Source: Nageia nagi (taxonomy: Eukaryota; Pinophyta). From it: a DNA stretch of 64,000 bases. Where the stretch lies: the NCBI GenBank assembly GCA_050084985.1, contig JBITNC010000001.1:60202001-60266000 (forward strand). The letters run 5' to 3'. Of this stretch, positions 47,798 to 58,224 are shown one piece after another. Both the position numbers and the translations under genes were made by a program. The notes beneath the pieces are model-generated. The model was not told the origin of the DNA, did no database searches, and worked only from the letters and a program-made list of their open reading frames with translations. Numbering within the stretch: position 1 is the stretch's first letter; each line of letters begins with the position of its first letter.

Positions 47798-48393
47798 TTG
47801 TGTACATCAAAATATGAACCTAAAATGCAATTTAGAAAGATAAATCATTCAACATAATTAATCATGAACATATTCGACAATACACATCGATAATAGTAAT
47901 GATATTATATTCTAAAGTATTTGAATACAAATAAGCGAGTTTTTATTGATCTGTTGTAATCAACATTTGACAGCGATCGTTGAGAATCGATAACAATCAA
48001 TGCGGGTGGATGGACAACGATCAGTCTCTATTATCTATCTGGTGAATCACCATCAACCAATCTTTGAATCGTCGACAATCAGCTCTGTATGTACTGGAGT
48101 AATCTTCACAGAGTTTTGAAGTGTTTTTGTCTATTCCTTTGTTATTCTCTTTTGCGCATACTTCCGTTGTTCTTCTCTTGTATTGACCCTGCACACAGAA
48201 AACGAGCAACACATCAAAAGCATACCTGCTCTCACATATGAATCTGCAAAATGAACAACATAATCTGGAAATATAATCAAGAGGAAATTAACTATTGATC
48301 AAGCTTACAACCTTTGCTAATAACCTACTGATATGATTTTAGCATAGCTTCGCTACAGTAAAATTGGGTCCCTTTGTTCACATACCAAGCTTC

Positions 48394-48405
48394 AATTTAT
48401 AAGCT
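48394..48405 (-). promoter_or_regulatory. TATA box of right LTR
   Basis: On the minus strand CTTATAAATTG, at the position matching the left LTR box. Confidence 0.55.
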
Positions 48406-48789
48406 TCAAAGTTTGTTATACATTTGTTTTGGCATCACGAGATTCTAGGTAACCTCTCGAACTAAATTTTGAGGTGTTGTTATCTTTCATCTGTATCCAT
48501 GATTACAAATTATATGTGCTAAGCTATTCCAGGCTTAGATTTGTTTGTTGTTTAACTGTTCATGGATCATCATCGATTTTTTAGCAATTATATATTAACA
48601 TTAGACTGGTCGTTCTATGGTCATTTTTTAATTACAAGGATCGTAAGACCACTTGTTTTATATATGCTCGAGAAGATTGATCCAATAATATAATTTTAAA
48701 TCCTTTATTGAAGCCCTGGTGAATTTTACTTGCCATCGTGAGTTCATTTTAAGATCCCCGGGAGTTTTTCTAGAGCAAACAAAACAAGT

Positions 48790-49945
48790 CGAAATCAATA
48801 GATAAAGCATTCTGAAATGAAATGATGACATCATAGAAGAAAGGATAAAGCTCAATTGTGGAAAAACCTGGGTTCCGGAAGAGGTGAGGTCAACAAGAGA
48901 TAATCAAAGAAGTCGGAGCCCATAAGTTAAGTGTTCCGGAAGTAAAAGCATTTCGAAATAAAATGATGACATCACGGAGGATAAGATAGTCATGTTTTGG
49001 TAAAAACCAGGTTCCGGAGATGATGAGGTCAACAAGGGGTGACCAAATAGCCAGAGCCAGGAAGGATAACATTTAAGAAATATGATGATGACATCACGGG
49101 GAAAACAAAATTCACATTTTGAATGAAACTGAGTCCCGAAAATGATGACATCATCAGGGAGGGATCAAATAGCCAGAACCAGTAAGTATAACATTCCGAA
49201 AATATGACGATGACATCACAGGGAGAATAGAGTTCACATTTTGAATGAAACTGGATCCTGAAAGTGATGACATCATCAAGGAGTGATTAAATAGTTGGAA
49301 CCAGTAAGTATAACATTATAAAAATATGACGATGATGTCACGGGGAGAACGAAGTTCACATTTTGAATGAAATCGGGTCCCGAAGATGATGACATCATCA
49401 GGGAGGGATCAAATAGCTGGAACCACTAAGTATAACATTCTGGAAATATGATGATGACATCACAAGGAGAACAAAGTTCACATTTTAAATGAAACCAAGT
49501 CCCAGAGATGATGATGTCATCAGGGAGGGATCAAATAGCCAGAACCAGTAAGTATAACATTCCAAAAATATGACGATGATGTCACGGGGAGAACAGAGTT
49601 CACATTTTGAATGAAATCGGGTCCCGAAAGTGATGATGTCATCAAGGAGTGATCAAATAGCTGGAACCAGTAAGTATAAAATTTCAAAATTATGATGATG
49701 ATGTCACAGGGAGAATAGAGTTCACATTTTGAATGAAATCGGGTCTCGGAAGTGACGACATCATCAGGGAATGATCAAATAGCCAGAACCAGTAAGTATA
49801 ATGTTCCAAAATTATGATGATGACATCAAAGGGAGAACGAAGTTCACAGTTTTGAATGAACCGGGTTTCGAAAGTGATGACATCATTAGGGAGTGATCAA
49901 ATAGCCGAAACTGGTAAGTATAACATTTCGAAAATAGAAACGAGG
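48790..49945 (-). repeat. ~122-bp tandem array in right U3 (inverted)
   Basis: Mirror of the left array. The landmark AGTAAGTATAACATT recurs at about 49181, 49303, 49425, 49547, 49669, 49790 and 49912, with degenerate units to about 48790. The paired TGATGTCA/TGACATCA sites are present in each unit. Confidence 0.9.
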
Positions 49946-50098
49946 TCGGTGATTGTTCTTAATTTACTTTAGTTAAGGTTATTCTCAGTGCATATATTAC
50001 ACAATTATTTTAATGTGATATATATTAGAAGAAATATTTGTTTTATTTATTTATTTATTAAATTAAAGATAGGGTTTATTTCGAGTGTCTACAAAATG

Positions 50099-50267
50099 TA
50101 TTGCATGGACCAAAAAGTGAGGTGGGAAACATTTTTGTTTATAGTAAAGTTTTCTTATAATAATGGATATAAAATATATTTGGATATAGATACTTTCAAA
50201 GCTCTTTATGGGTAATGATGGCAAACCCTATATATTAGGATAATAAACATAAATTCACCATCAAAAA
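50099..50267 (+). pseudogene. Gypsy integrase tail after the palindromic insertion
   Basis: The frame from 50094 reads MYCMDQKVRWETFL, then a VKFSYNNGY motif and FKALYG, matching the end of gypsy integrase cores (family pattern: V-E-F-A-Y-N-N and F-E-A-L-Y-G). It is the direct continuation of the integrase fragment that stops at 38392, with one AAATG copy on each side of the insert. The element is cut again near 50268 by an LTR. Confidence 0.8.
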
Positions 50268-50990
50268 TGTTATTGTTAACATCTGAAAAGGAATTTTAAT
50301 TTAATTAAAATACCATTTTTATTTATTTAATTTATTAAATAAATGCATTTATCAATGTGCACTCTCATCTACCTTTATGTTTTATGGTAATAGGTTGGTC
50401 GACATCAAAATAAGCCCAAGGAGGAGCCTTGGTAATCTACATGTTACCATTAAATGTGGAAGGGTGTGCATGATCATAGATTGGACATGATCTTACACAA
50501 TCATGAATCCTTGATAGGTGGTAATTACTTGTGTCATTATTGATTGATGTTTCTTAACACCACCTATCAATTCTAGAAATTGTTAAAACTTTAAGGTTCA
50601 CATTTTTGCTATATTTTACACATCAATGAGTGATATTATGTGGATCGAGGGAAAGATGATGACATTGAGCAAAGGATGAGGCTAAACTAGAAAGCTATCC
50701 AAGCATCATTACTAGATTCCTAACGCCATCATTGGGTTGATGTTGGATTTTGGGCTCCATTCTTGGAGAAGCTCATCATTCATCCCTTTTTGTCTAAATA
50801 TCACCTTTGATCATCATCATAGGTACAAGTTTGTATCTTTCATTTTCCAATTTTGATAGTTAAGGTCAAATAGATCATTATCATCATTTGTATCATTTCT
50901 TTTTTGTTATTTCATGGTTAAATTGATAAATTGAATAGTCTATAAATAACCCTAATTTAATAATATTTTTATTAATTTTTGGTTATAACA
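50268..50990 (+). repeat. 5' LTR of the Tat-like gypsy element
   Basis: Begins TGTTATTGTTAACATC (a second possible start TGTTAAC at 50274) and ends GGTTATAACA. A TATA-like CTATAAATAAC lies at about 50940-50950 near its end. The partner LTR is outside the window, so the boundaries rest on TG...CA ends and the following primer-binding site. Confidence 0.65.
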
Positions 50991-51078
50991 ATTGGTGAAC
51001 CCAACTTCTTTTTGATACATCGCTTTATCCTTCACTAGTTGCACCAAAACCCTAGGATTTTGGATAGGTAATATCAAT

Positions 51079-52380
51079 TTGCCAAGTGTTTCAGAAATAG
51101 AACCTATCAATTTTCTTGCAATAGTCAATAGCTTTGATGAGGCTACTAAAGATAATCTAAAGAATATGCTTTATACAAATGAAGAACGAAGTGATGCCTC
51201 TAACATTGGTGAAAACCATACACCTATTGGTGTTATTCCACTTATGTATAGAGATTCAAATCTATTATGTGATGATATTTGTAACATAAGGGCACCTAAT
51301 TTGCAAGTGGAACTTATTTTCAATACATATAATGGTGAGGGAGATCCTATGGCTCATATCAAAGCTTTCAAAATGAATTTCAAATTAAAATTTGAAATTA
51401 ATGATAATCTGATGGCTAAATATATACCTACAACATTCAGAGGTGATGCACTAAATTAGTACTTCTCTTTACTTGCTAATTCCATTAATTGCTATGTGCA
51501 ACTCATTTTAGAATTTTATATCCATTTCAAATATCATGCTCCTAGAAAAATGATCATTTCAAATCTAGTTAGTACCATTCAAGGTCCAAATGAAAGATTT
51601 GACAAATTTTCCCAATGATTTCAAAACAATTAGAGCATGATCCCTAAACCCTTATCTGAAAACCATGTCATATTCATGTTTGTCCATAACATAAATCCTA
51701 AACTATGATTTCAAACCCTAGATTATATGACCTTTCCATTCATAGAGATTATCAATCGACTCACACAAAAAGAGAGGTGTTTAGTTGAGATGGTTGACCT
51801 AAAATATGGAAACCCTAGCAAAGAAATAAAAGGATGAAGATATTAAAAAAAAGAGGAAAAATAGGTCAATGCCATAGAAGAGCCATCATCCAAAGAAAGA
51901 TAAAAGAGTGAATCTAAATATCAATTTAATAAGAATAATCAATTACCTTGAAATCCTACTTTGATGTTTAAAGATTGCCTACAAAAGGGACTTATCAAAC
52001 CTGATTCAAAATAGGAACTAGGTCATCCTAATGATAAACCTAGTTGGTACAATGAGGTATAATTTTGCAATTTTCACAAGGTCAAAGGTCACAAGATAAA
52101 TTATTGTATGGTTCTGCATAAATAATTATGGAAACTATTAGATGCTGGAAAAATCTAGTATGAGGCTCATGTAGCTGATTCGAAGGACACAAAATAACTT
52201 TCAGCCAATGTCACTTTTAATGAAGAACTATGCAACATCGCTAGGAGAGGAAGGCCTAGAGGGAACACCAATCCAACCATTGCAGAAAGAACAAAGTTCC
52301 CTTGTAATTCTAGTCCACAACACTTATTTAAGCAACTAAAGGTAACACACACCAAGATAAGTATTTTTGAACTCTTATAA
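51079..52380 (+). pseudogene. Tat-like gypsy gag remnant
   Basis: The frame 51079-51459 has the gag core start (FNTYNGEGDPMAHIKAFKMN, then PTTFRGDALN) and stops at a TAG where the family has tryptophan (N-W-Y-F). After it come FYIHFKYHAPRKM and GPNERFDKFSQ in the same reading sense, with further stops. Near 52045-52110 the zinc-binding segment of the C-x2-H-x4-H-x4-C type is visible (FCNFHKVKGHKINYC). Non-functional. Domain order parallels 43417-45861, but the sequences are clearly different elements. Confidence 0.75.
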
Positions 52381-52467
52381 TTATGAATTGATCATACAAA
52401 TGCTCTATTTGATGCACTTAAGGAAATAGAAGTTGATGCAAATATTCCTATAGCTAAATTTGTTGAG

Positions 52468-53036
52468 TTGATAACCAATCTTAACACTGATTTAGTATGT
52501 AACATGCTTTCTTTTCAAGTTAATGAATTTTCTAGTGAGGATGTCATTGAAAAGAATTTAGAATTGTATATCCATGTTAATATTGATGGCATTCTAACTA
52601 AAAAAGCATTGATTGATACTAGGTCAAATGTAAATATTTGTTCAATTGATTTGTTGCAAAAGTATTTTCCTTCAATTTATGCAAATATGAAAATAACAAC
52701 AATTAGCATTAAAGGGTTTGATAATACTCAAAGGGAATGTATAGGCTATATCACTATGCCTATTGAAGTAGGTGGTAAATCTGTTGATCAAAAGGTTTAT
52801 GTTTTTCAAATAATTTTTCCATATAACATTTTACTTGGAAGACCATGGATTTTAGGGTTGTCACTTCTACCTTACACTGCTTAATCAAGTTTATGCATGA
52901 AGGAAAACATGTCACTATTCATGCAAAAAATAATCCCATAGATGTGTGTCAAGCAACCAAAAGATTTTGGATACCTCATGACTTGGTTGAAGATGAGGGG
53001 ACCAATCCAACACCTATAACATATATCATTCCATAA
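52468..53036 (+). pseudogene. Tat-like gypsy protease remnant
   Basis: The frame 52468-52884 includes KKALIDTRSNVNICS, the aspartic protease active site with the glycine of D-T-G changed to arginine, and further on NILLGRPWI. The frame shifts near 52860 and goes on to 53036. Likely inactive. Confidence 0.75.
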
Positions 53037-54109
53037 GAGGTAAGCATGGGAACATACAAAATCCTAAAGATTGACATCTAGGAGAACTTTAGATACCTTG
53101 GACAACCACTTTATGCACCTAAAACCTAGCATTTTTACTCAGATGAGTACAAAATCAAGCATTGTTGCTTCATTTTTGAGGAGTAAAATGATCCTATTAA
53201 AGATGTTCAAGACTTGTATCATGAAAATGATGAAAAAGTGCATCTATAATAGATAGTACAACACCCATTTCTCAAACCCTATCTAGCACGGTAAGCCTGC
53301 ATTTCAATAGTTTTGATTCTACTTTCGCTAACCATTATACACAAAAATATTAATATGGTGGAAAAGGATTAGGTAAGAATGAGCAAGTTATCATAAAGCC
53401 TATCCCAAATGAAGGTCAACATAAGAGAACAAACAAGATTGGATTTGATGCTTCTACATCTAGCACACCATCACCTTCTACCACTTAGATAGTTGATAGT
53501 AGCAGTTAAGGCTTCATCGAAGATATTTTGGATGAGTGGTTGCATTGTACCATGATGCATGGTCCTACTAAGGAGTTATAGGCTTACTATGTAGATCCAT
53601 TCTTACCCCCTATAGCTCCAGTTCAAGTAGACATATTTTAGAATGATAATGTTATCTTAAAGAAGTTAAGGGCATAAAGTGAGTTCCCTAAATCTAGTGA
53701 AAAGAGGCTTGTAGCCTAGTTCTTGTGACATCAATCTTATTTCAGTGAGGAAGTCTTCATAGATGATGCAGATATCATAGGTTAATTTCTTAACTTATTT
53801 CCTTGTTTTTATGCATTCTTACTTGAGTCAATCCTAGGTTTAGGTTATTTTTCATTTTTTTTATCATCCCTTTCATAAATGGAGAGATGTTGCTAGAATC
53901 CTAGCATCGTCGCTCCATTATTTGTGTGTCTTACATTTGAGTTTGGATGCATTACTAGGGGCATTACTTATACCTCCCCAACTCAGTGACAAAATATCCT
54001 ACCTTAGTGAGGAAACAATAGAAGTAAACATCAGTACCTAAGAGGACCCATAATTGACCAAAATAGGAGCTTGGTTAACCTTATAAGAATGAGAAAGGTA
54101 CCGCCTCCT

Positions 54110-54297
54110 ATTAAAAGAGTTTTCTAATGTATTTGCTTGGTCTTATTCTGATATGCTTGGTCTTGATCCTAATTTTTTCACTCATAGCCTAGTTGTCAAT
54201 GATAATTTTAAACATGTTCAATAGAAACCTCAAAAAATGCATCCTAGGGTAGCTCTTGCCATTAAAAAGGAAATTGAAAAATATCTTGCTGCTGGTT
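54110..54297 (+). pseudogene. Start of Tat-like gypsy RT, cut by copia element C
   Basis: Reads VFAWSYSDMLGLDPN, HSLVVND and MHPRVALAIKKEIEKYLAAG, the usual beginning of a Tat-clade RT. It breaks off at 54297, at the LTR of element C. 53040-54110, between protease and RT, is non-coding or decayed linker. Confidence 0.8.
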
Positions 54298-54805
54298 TGA
54301 AGGATTTGAACTAGATCTAAACAAATCCTCTAGGACCTTAGACTAGGAAACTCAAGTGTACACAAGATAACACATCTATAATTCTAAGAACATCATTCAT
54401 ACAATATGACACCAATATAATGTGGTTCCTCCCTCCTTAGGAGTACATCCACAACTAGTTCTCTTATTCTCAAATCTATGTCTCTCTTACAACTATTCTC
54501 TAGCTCTCTCCTACACAACCAAGTAGAGTAATCTTACTCAAAACTTAGATATTTTTACATGAGGAGAGGCCCTCTATTTATAGGTTGAGAGCACCTCCCT
54601 AACCTTCCTTTAACCCAAGGGTAAGGTTAGGGTTACATTAAATGTATCACCAAACTTCAACCTACCAACTAACTCCTTTGGTAAAGTCAAAGTCTACATA
54701 TTAAAGAATTCTATTAATCACTTAAGGTATCTACATACCTTTAAGTGATTAATTGAATTTACAAGGAGTTTAGATATTCACAATATTTCATTACAAATTC
54801 TAACA
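54298..54805 (-). repeat. 3' LTR of copia element C
   Basis: 508 bp. On the plus strand TGAAGGATTTGAAC to TTCTAACA, homologous to the 497-bp LTRs of element B. The minus-strand polypurine tract GCATTAAGGGGGAG abuts it at 54806-54819. Confidence 0.85.
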
Positions 54806-55654
54806 CTCCCCCTTAATGCAATATTGGGATAGAGCGTAGAAGAGAGAAGAGAGAGAGTAAGAGAGAGTTCTCCTCCATAGAGATACAAGTGGAGATGAGA
54901 ACTTTTACATATTTTGAGAATCTTTTTGAGAACTAGTATGAGACTCACTACATTACCATTTGACAAAAATGGTTTACAATACAATCATTAACCACAACTG
55001 GTTTCACTGTACATAGTAGTCGATCAACTTTAAGCTGACATGTGAGTCTCCATGAGCTTGCTTTCACAAGGTGAGTAACCTGCATTTCTAAAGAAGATCC
55101 TGCATGCTACAAGCAACTCATGAATAAAATCAGTTAGATGCATCATATATTCAAATAAGAGAATCAAATAATGCCATCTTATAAATAACTGATCAATGGT
55201 TCACTATGAGTCATCACGGAGATGCCAAGCCATCACTCATAGTCACCTGTTGTATATAGACATGTGTTGATTTTAAAATAGAGCATAAAATTGTATAACG
55301 AGTTTCTCACGCAGAGCAAACTCACCACGGAGGTATAGAATGTACAACAAGTTCATCACGCAGAGCGAACTTACCATGGAGGTATATTAATTACATGCTC
55401 AAAATTTGTACAATAAGTTTCTCACGCAGAGCAAACTCACCACGGAGGTATAAAATGTACAACAAGTTTGTCACGCAGAGCAAACTTACCACTGAGGTAT
55501 AAAATAATCAACACTCTATAACAACAATTGTACAACAAGTTTGTCATGCAGAGCAAACTTACCACGGAGGTCTAGAATGTACAATCAAAAAGGCCTCTTA
55601 GAGGTGAAGTTGTCATCACTAACAAAAGTTTAAACTTCACTCCCCCTTGAGGGC
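54806..55654 (-). other. 3' untranslated region of copia element C with hairpin array
   Basis: Non-coding sequence between RNase H and the polypurine tract. It holds five copies of a 24-base stem-loop motif at 55300-55323, 55349-55372, 55415-55438, 55464-55487 and 55537-55560, for example AAGTTTG-TCACGCAGAG-CAAACTT. An inverted copy of this region occurs at 58225-59085. Confidence 0.8.
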
Positions 55655-56052
55655 AACTTCACCAACCCGAGAGAATCCCTAAGCTTGCAGAACTGAGCTT
55701 CAGGAAGGGGCTTGGTGAACAAATCAGCGGAGTTTTCAGTAGATGGACAATACTGCAAGTGTATGATGTCATCTAGAACCTTCTCCCTGATAAAATGAGC
55801 TTGGATTTCTACATGTTTGGTTCGCTGATGGAACACAGGATTCTTAGCCAAAGAGATGGCCGATTGATTATCTGATGAAATAAGAGATGGGCCATTTTGC
55901 TTATACCCAATTTCGGTCAGAAGATGTCTTAGCCAAATAGCTTCTTGGGCGGCAACAGACATGGCTCGATATTCAACTTCGGTGGTAGAAAGAGTCACAG
56001 TAGGTTGCTTCTTAGAAGCCCAAGAGATAGCACCTGAACCAATGCTAAACAC
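55630..56052 (-). pseudogene. Copia element C RNase H, 3' part
   Basis: 140 codons: [40 protein letters not shown], an SDNQSAISLAKNPVFH segment with the conserved D-N, HFIREK and NSADLFTKPLPEAQF, the normal end of copia RNase H. The N-terminal part of RNase H is missing because the scrambled segment joins at 56055. Open but truncated. Confidence 0.85.
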
Positions 56053-56401
56053 ATATGTATCTTATTTGAAGACTAAGTATGCTTAGGACTTAAATTTTTA
56101 ATGCATGATGCATGCTTACTTAAATTTTTAAGTCATGATACAATGCATGTTATGAATACTAAGTATACTTAGGACTTAAATTTTTAATGCATGATGCATG
56201 CTTACTTAATTTTTTAAGTCGTGATATACTAAGTAGGACTTAGTTCCTTGTTTAATTCATTAAGTGCTTGAATTAAGTGAGAAAAAGATGATCAATGTAA
56301 AAGTCCTTTAGGGGTTAGAACAAAACCCATTGGACTCAATTGTTGGCCTCTTAAGGTTTCAAGTTAGTCTGCAAGCTTAGGGATTCTCTAGGGTTGGTGC
56401 G

Positions 56402-57250
56402 ACAATCATACTCTTTGTGCCCAAAGATGCCACAGAAGTTACAATTCCCATCAAACTTTTCTTGAGGTGTTGGATTGCTTGATCCTGCTTTATCATTCCT
56501 GTGCCTGTAGTTGCCATGATTGTTGTTGTTGTTGCCCTTTTTGTCATACTTCCTGAAGGTAGATGAGGACTTGTTGTCTTTGAATTTGTAATGTTTGAAC
56601 TTTTTCTTGAAAGGAGTTTTGGTTGCTCCTAGAGCAATGCTATGGTCCTTTGGAGAAAGGTTCAACATTTTCTTGTTCAAAGTTTCCTCATGCTTTAGAA
56701 GAAGTCTTGAAAGGTTATCAAGTGAGATGACATCTTCTTCATCATCGAGCCTTGTTTCCATAACTGTGACAAAGTTGCTGAACTTTGAAGTAAGGCTTTG
56801 TAGAATGGTGAAGACCATGAACTCATCATTGATCCAGTTGCATCCACAACCAACCAGTTGTGTCCTGAGGTCAATGATTTTATTTAAGTAGATGGAGGCA
56901 CTTTCATCTTCACTTTGTCGATACTGCAACAACTTTTGTAGAATGGTAAACCTCCTTGAAAATTTGGACCCAAGGTAGATTTTCTTTAACCTATCCCAAG
57001 CTTCCTTTGCTGAAGTTGATGAAGAAATCATGAGAAGGACATCATCTGAAACTGCACGGTATATCATAGAAGTTGCTAACTCATTCTTTGAGTTGTATAC
57101 TTCAAGAGCCTTCTCATCGGTAGGAGCAACCGCATCTTCACTAACTGTCTGCCACAGTTTTCTTGCTTGTAACTCGGCTTTCATACGTGGTTCCCATATT
57201 CCAAAGTTGGAACCATCGAGTATGTGCTTGGGAACGAAGGTTTCAACCAT
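56402..57250 (-). pseudogene. Second gag copy inside the scrambled segment
   Basis: Starts at ATG 57250 (MVETFVPKHILDGSNFGIWE), the same start as at 62946. An in-frame ATG at 57334 is in leader sequence. It has the UBN2-type gag domain, an asparagine/lysine-rich nucleocapsid and an intact zinc knuckle CNFCGIFGHKEYDC (C-x2-C-x4-H-x4-C). The frame then leaves the family sequence at 56402 and ends with foreign residues at 56351. Unlike the copy at 62946 it has no frameshift before the knuckle. Confidence 0.85.
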
Positions 57251-58224
57251 TGCTACAAAAATAAATAAATATGCAATAAGAATGTAAACTTTTACAATTT
57301 TTCCATCTATACATATAAAACAATTAATAAGCAAACATGTCCCACATGTGTAACCTCATTAACCATGATCCATAGAAGGATAAAGTTGGGGTTGTTTTCT
57401 TGTATAGAATTAGGCCTTCACCTGGATGCCCGCAAGGTGGAGCCCAGGTACTACCAGTCCTCAACCAGTTCACCTTGGTCAGTGATATACTCTCACAAGG
57501 AGAAGTACTTACTATTTTCCAAGGATCCGACGTATCTTGGACCGGCCATTTTAATTATCTTGATTAAGGGTTTCAGTTTTCCTCCTAGGTTATCAGGATA
57601 ATCCCTGAATGGACGTGCGAACATGTGGTATCACTACACACATGCCTGTCCACCTAATAGAGTTATGTCCAATCCAACAGAGGTCTTAGGGGCAATTAAG
57701 ACGGACTTACCACCACTTGGTTCTTCGGACTAAAAGGGCTCCAGTCTGCCCTGTCCTCACCTCATGGCTCCCCAAACAAGTCATGTTGTGGAAAATACGT
57801 GCGGATGTGTTCATTTTAGGGGTTACTTTTCACATTTTTGCGTATTGCAAGTATAAGCAAATGTGCAAAAAATATAAAGTAAGGTGAAAAATACTCCATC
57901 CACACGAACTTGAAACCTTAAGAGGCCAAAAATTGAGTCCAATGGGTTTTATTCTAACCCCTAAAGGACTTTTACATTGATCATATTTTTCTCACTTAAT
58001 TCAAGCACTTAATGAATTAAACAAGGAACTAAGTCCTACTTAGTATATCACGACTTAAAAAATTAAGTAAGCATGCATCATGCATTAAAAATTTAAGTCC
58101 TAAGCATACTTAGTATTCATAACATGCATTGTATCATGACTTAAAAATTTAAGTAAGCATGCATCATGCATTAAAAATTTAAGTCCTAAGCATACTTAGT
58201 CTTCAAATAAGATACATGCATCTA

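Larger units (their letters stand above)
38393..50093. mobile_element. Palindromic LTR retroelement with head-to-head LTRs
   Basis: An 11.7-kb unit flanked by a perfect 5-bp target duplication AAATG (38388-38392 and 50094-50098). It starts TGTAGACACTCGAAAT and ends with the reverse complement of that sequence. Left arm 38393 to about 41850 and right arm about 46750-50093 are reverse complements. Each consists of a 2.3-2.4-kb LTR, primer-binding site and about 1 kb of leader. The single-copy core (41851-46750) encodes gag, protease and the very beginning of RT in plus orientation. A normal element would have direct LTRs and end in U5; here both outer ends are U3 ends. RT, RNase H, integrase and the polypurine tract are absent. 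The target duplication indicates integration as one unit. Confidence 0.9.
47799..50093 (-). repeat. Right LTR of the palindromic element (inverted)
   Basis: Reverse complement of the left LTR, about 2.3 kb. On the minus strand it starts TGTAGACACTCG at 50093 and ends at 47799 next to an inverted primer-binding site. Its TATA box (CTTATAAATTG on the minus strand, about 48405-48394) is kept, so it would drive transcription leftward, toward the gag core and opposite to the left LTR. Confidence 0.85.
50268..54297 (+). mobile_element. Tat-like gypsy element, 5' part
   Basis: A 5' LTR (50268-50990) is followed by a primer-binding region (TGGTGAACCCAAC at 50993), gag, protease and the first part of RT, all plus strand. 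The element is cut at 54297 by copia element C, so its 3' part and 3' LTR lie beyond the window. It is decayed: stops include a TGG-to-TAG change in gag. It inserted into the old gypsy integrase ending at 50267. Confidence 0.75.

Noticed and set aside
38393-50093. Large DNA transposon with terminal inverted repeats
   Set aside because: The arms contain LTR features (TG...CA ends, TATA, primer-binding site, leader) and the core encodes gag and retroviral-type protease; no transposase. The 5-bp duplication fits integrase.
38393-50093. Two separate elements inserted head to head
   Set aside because: That would require internal LTR ends and duplications, but only one gag core lies between the leaders and a single AAATG pair flanks the unit.
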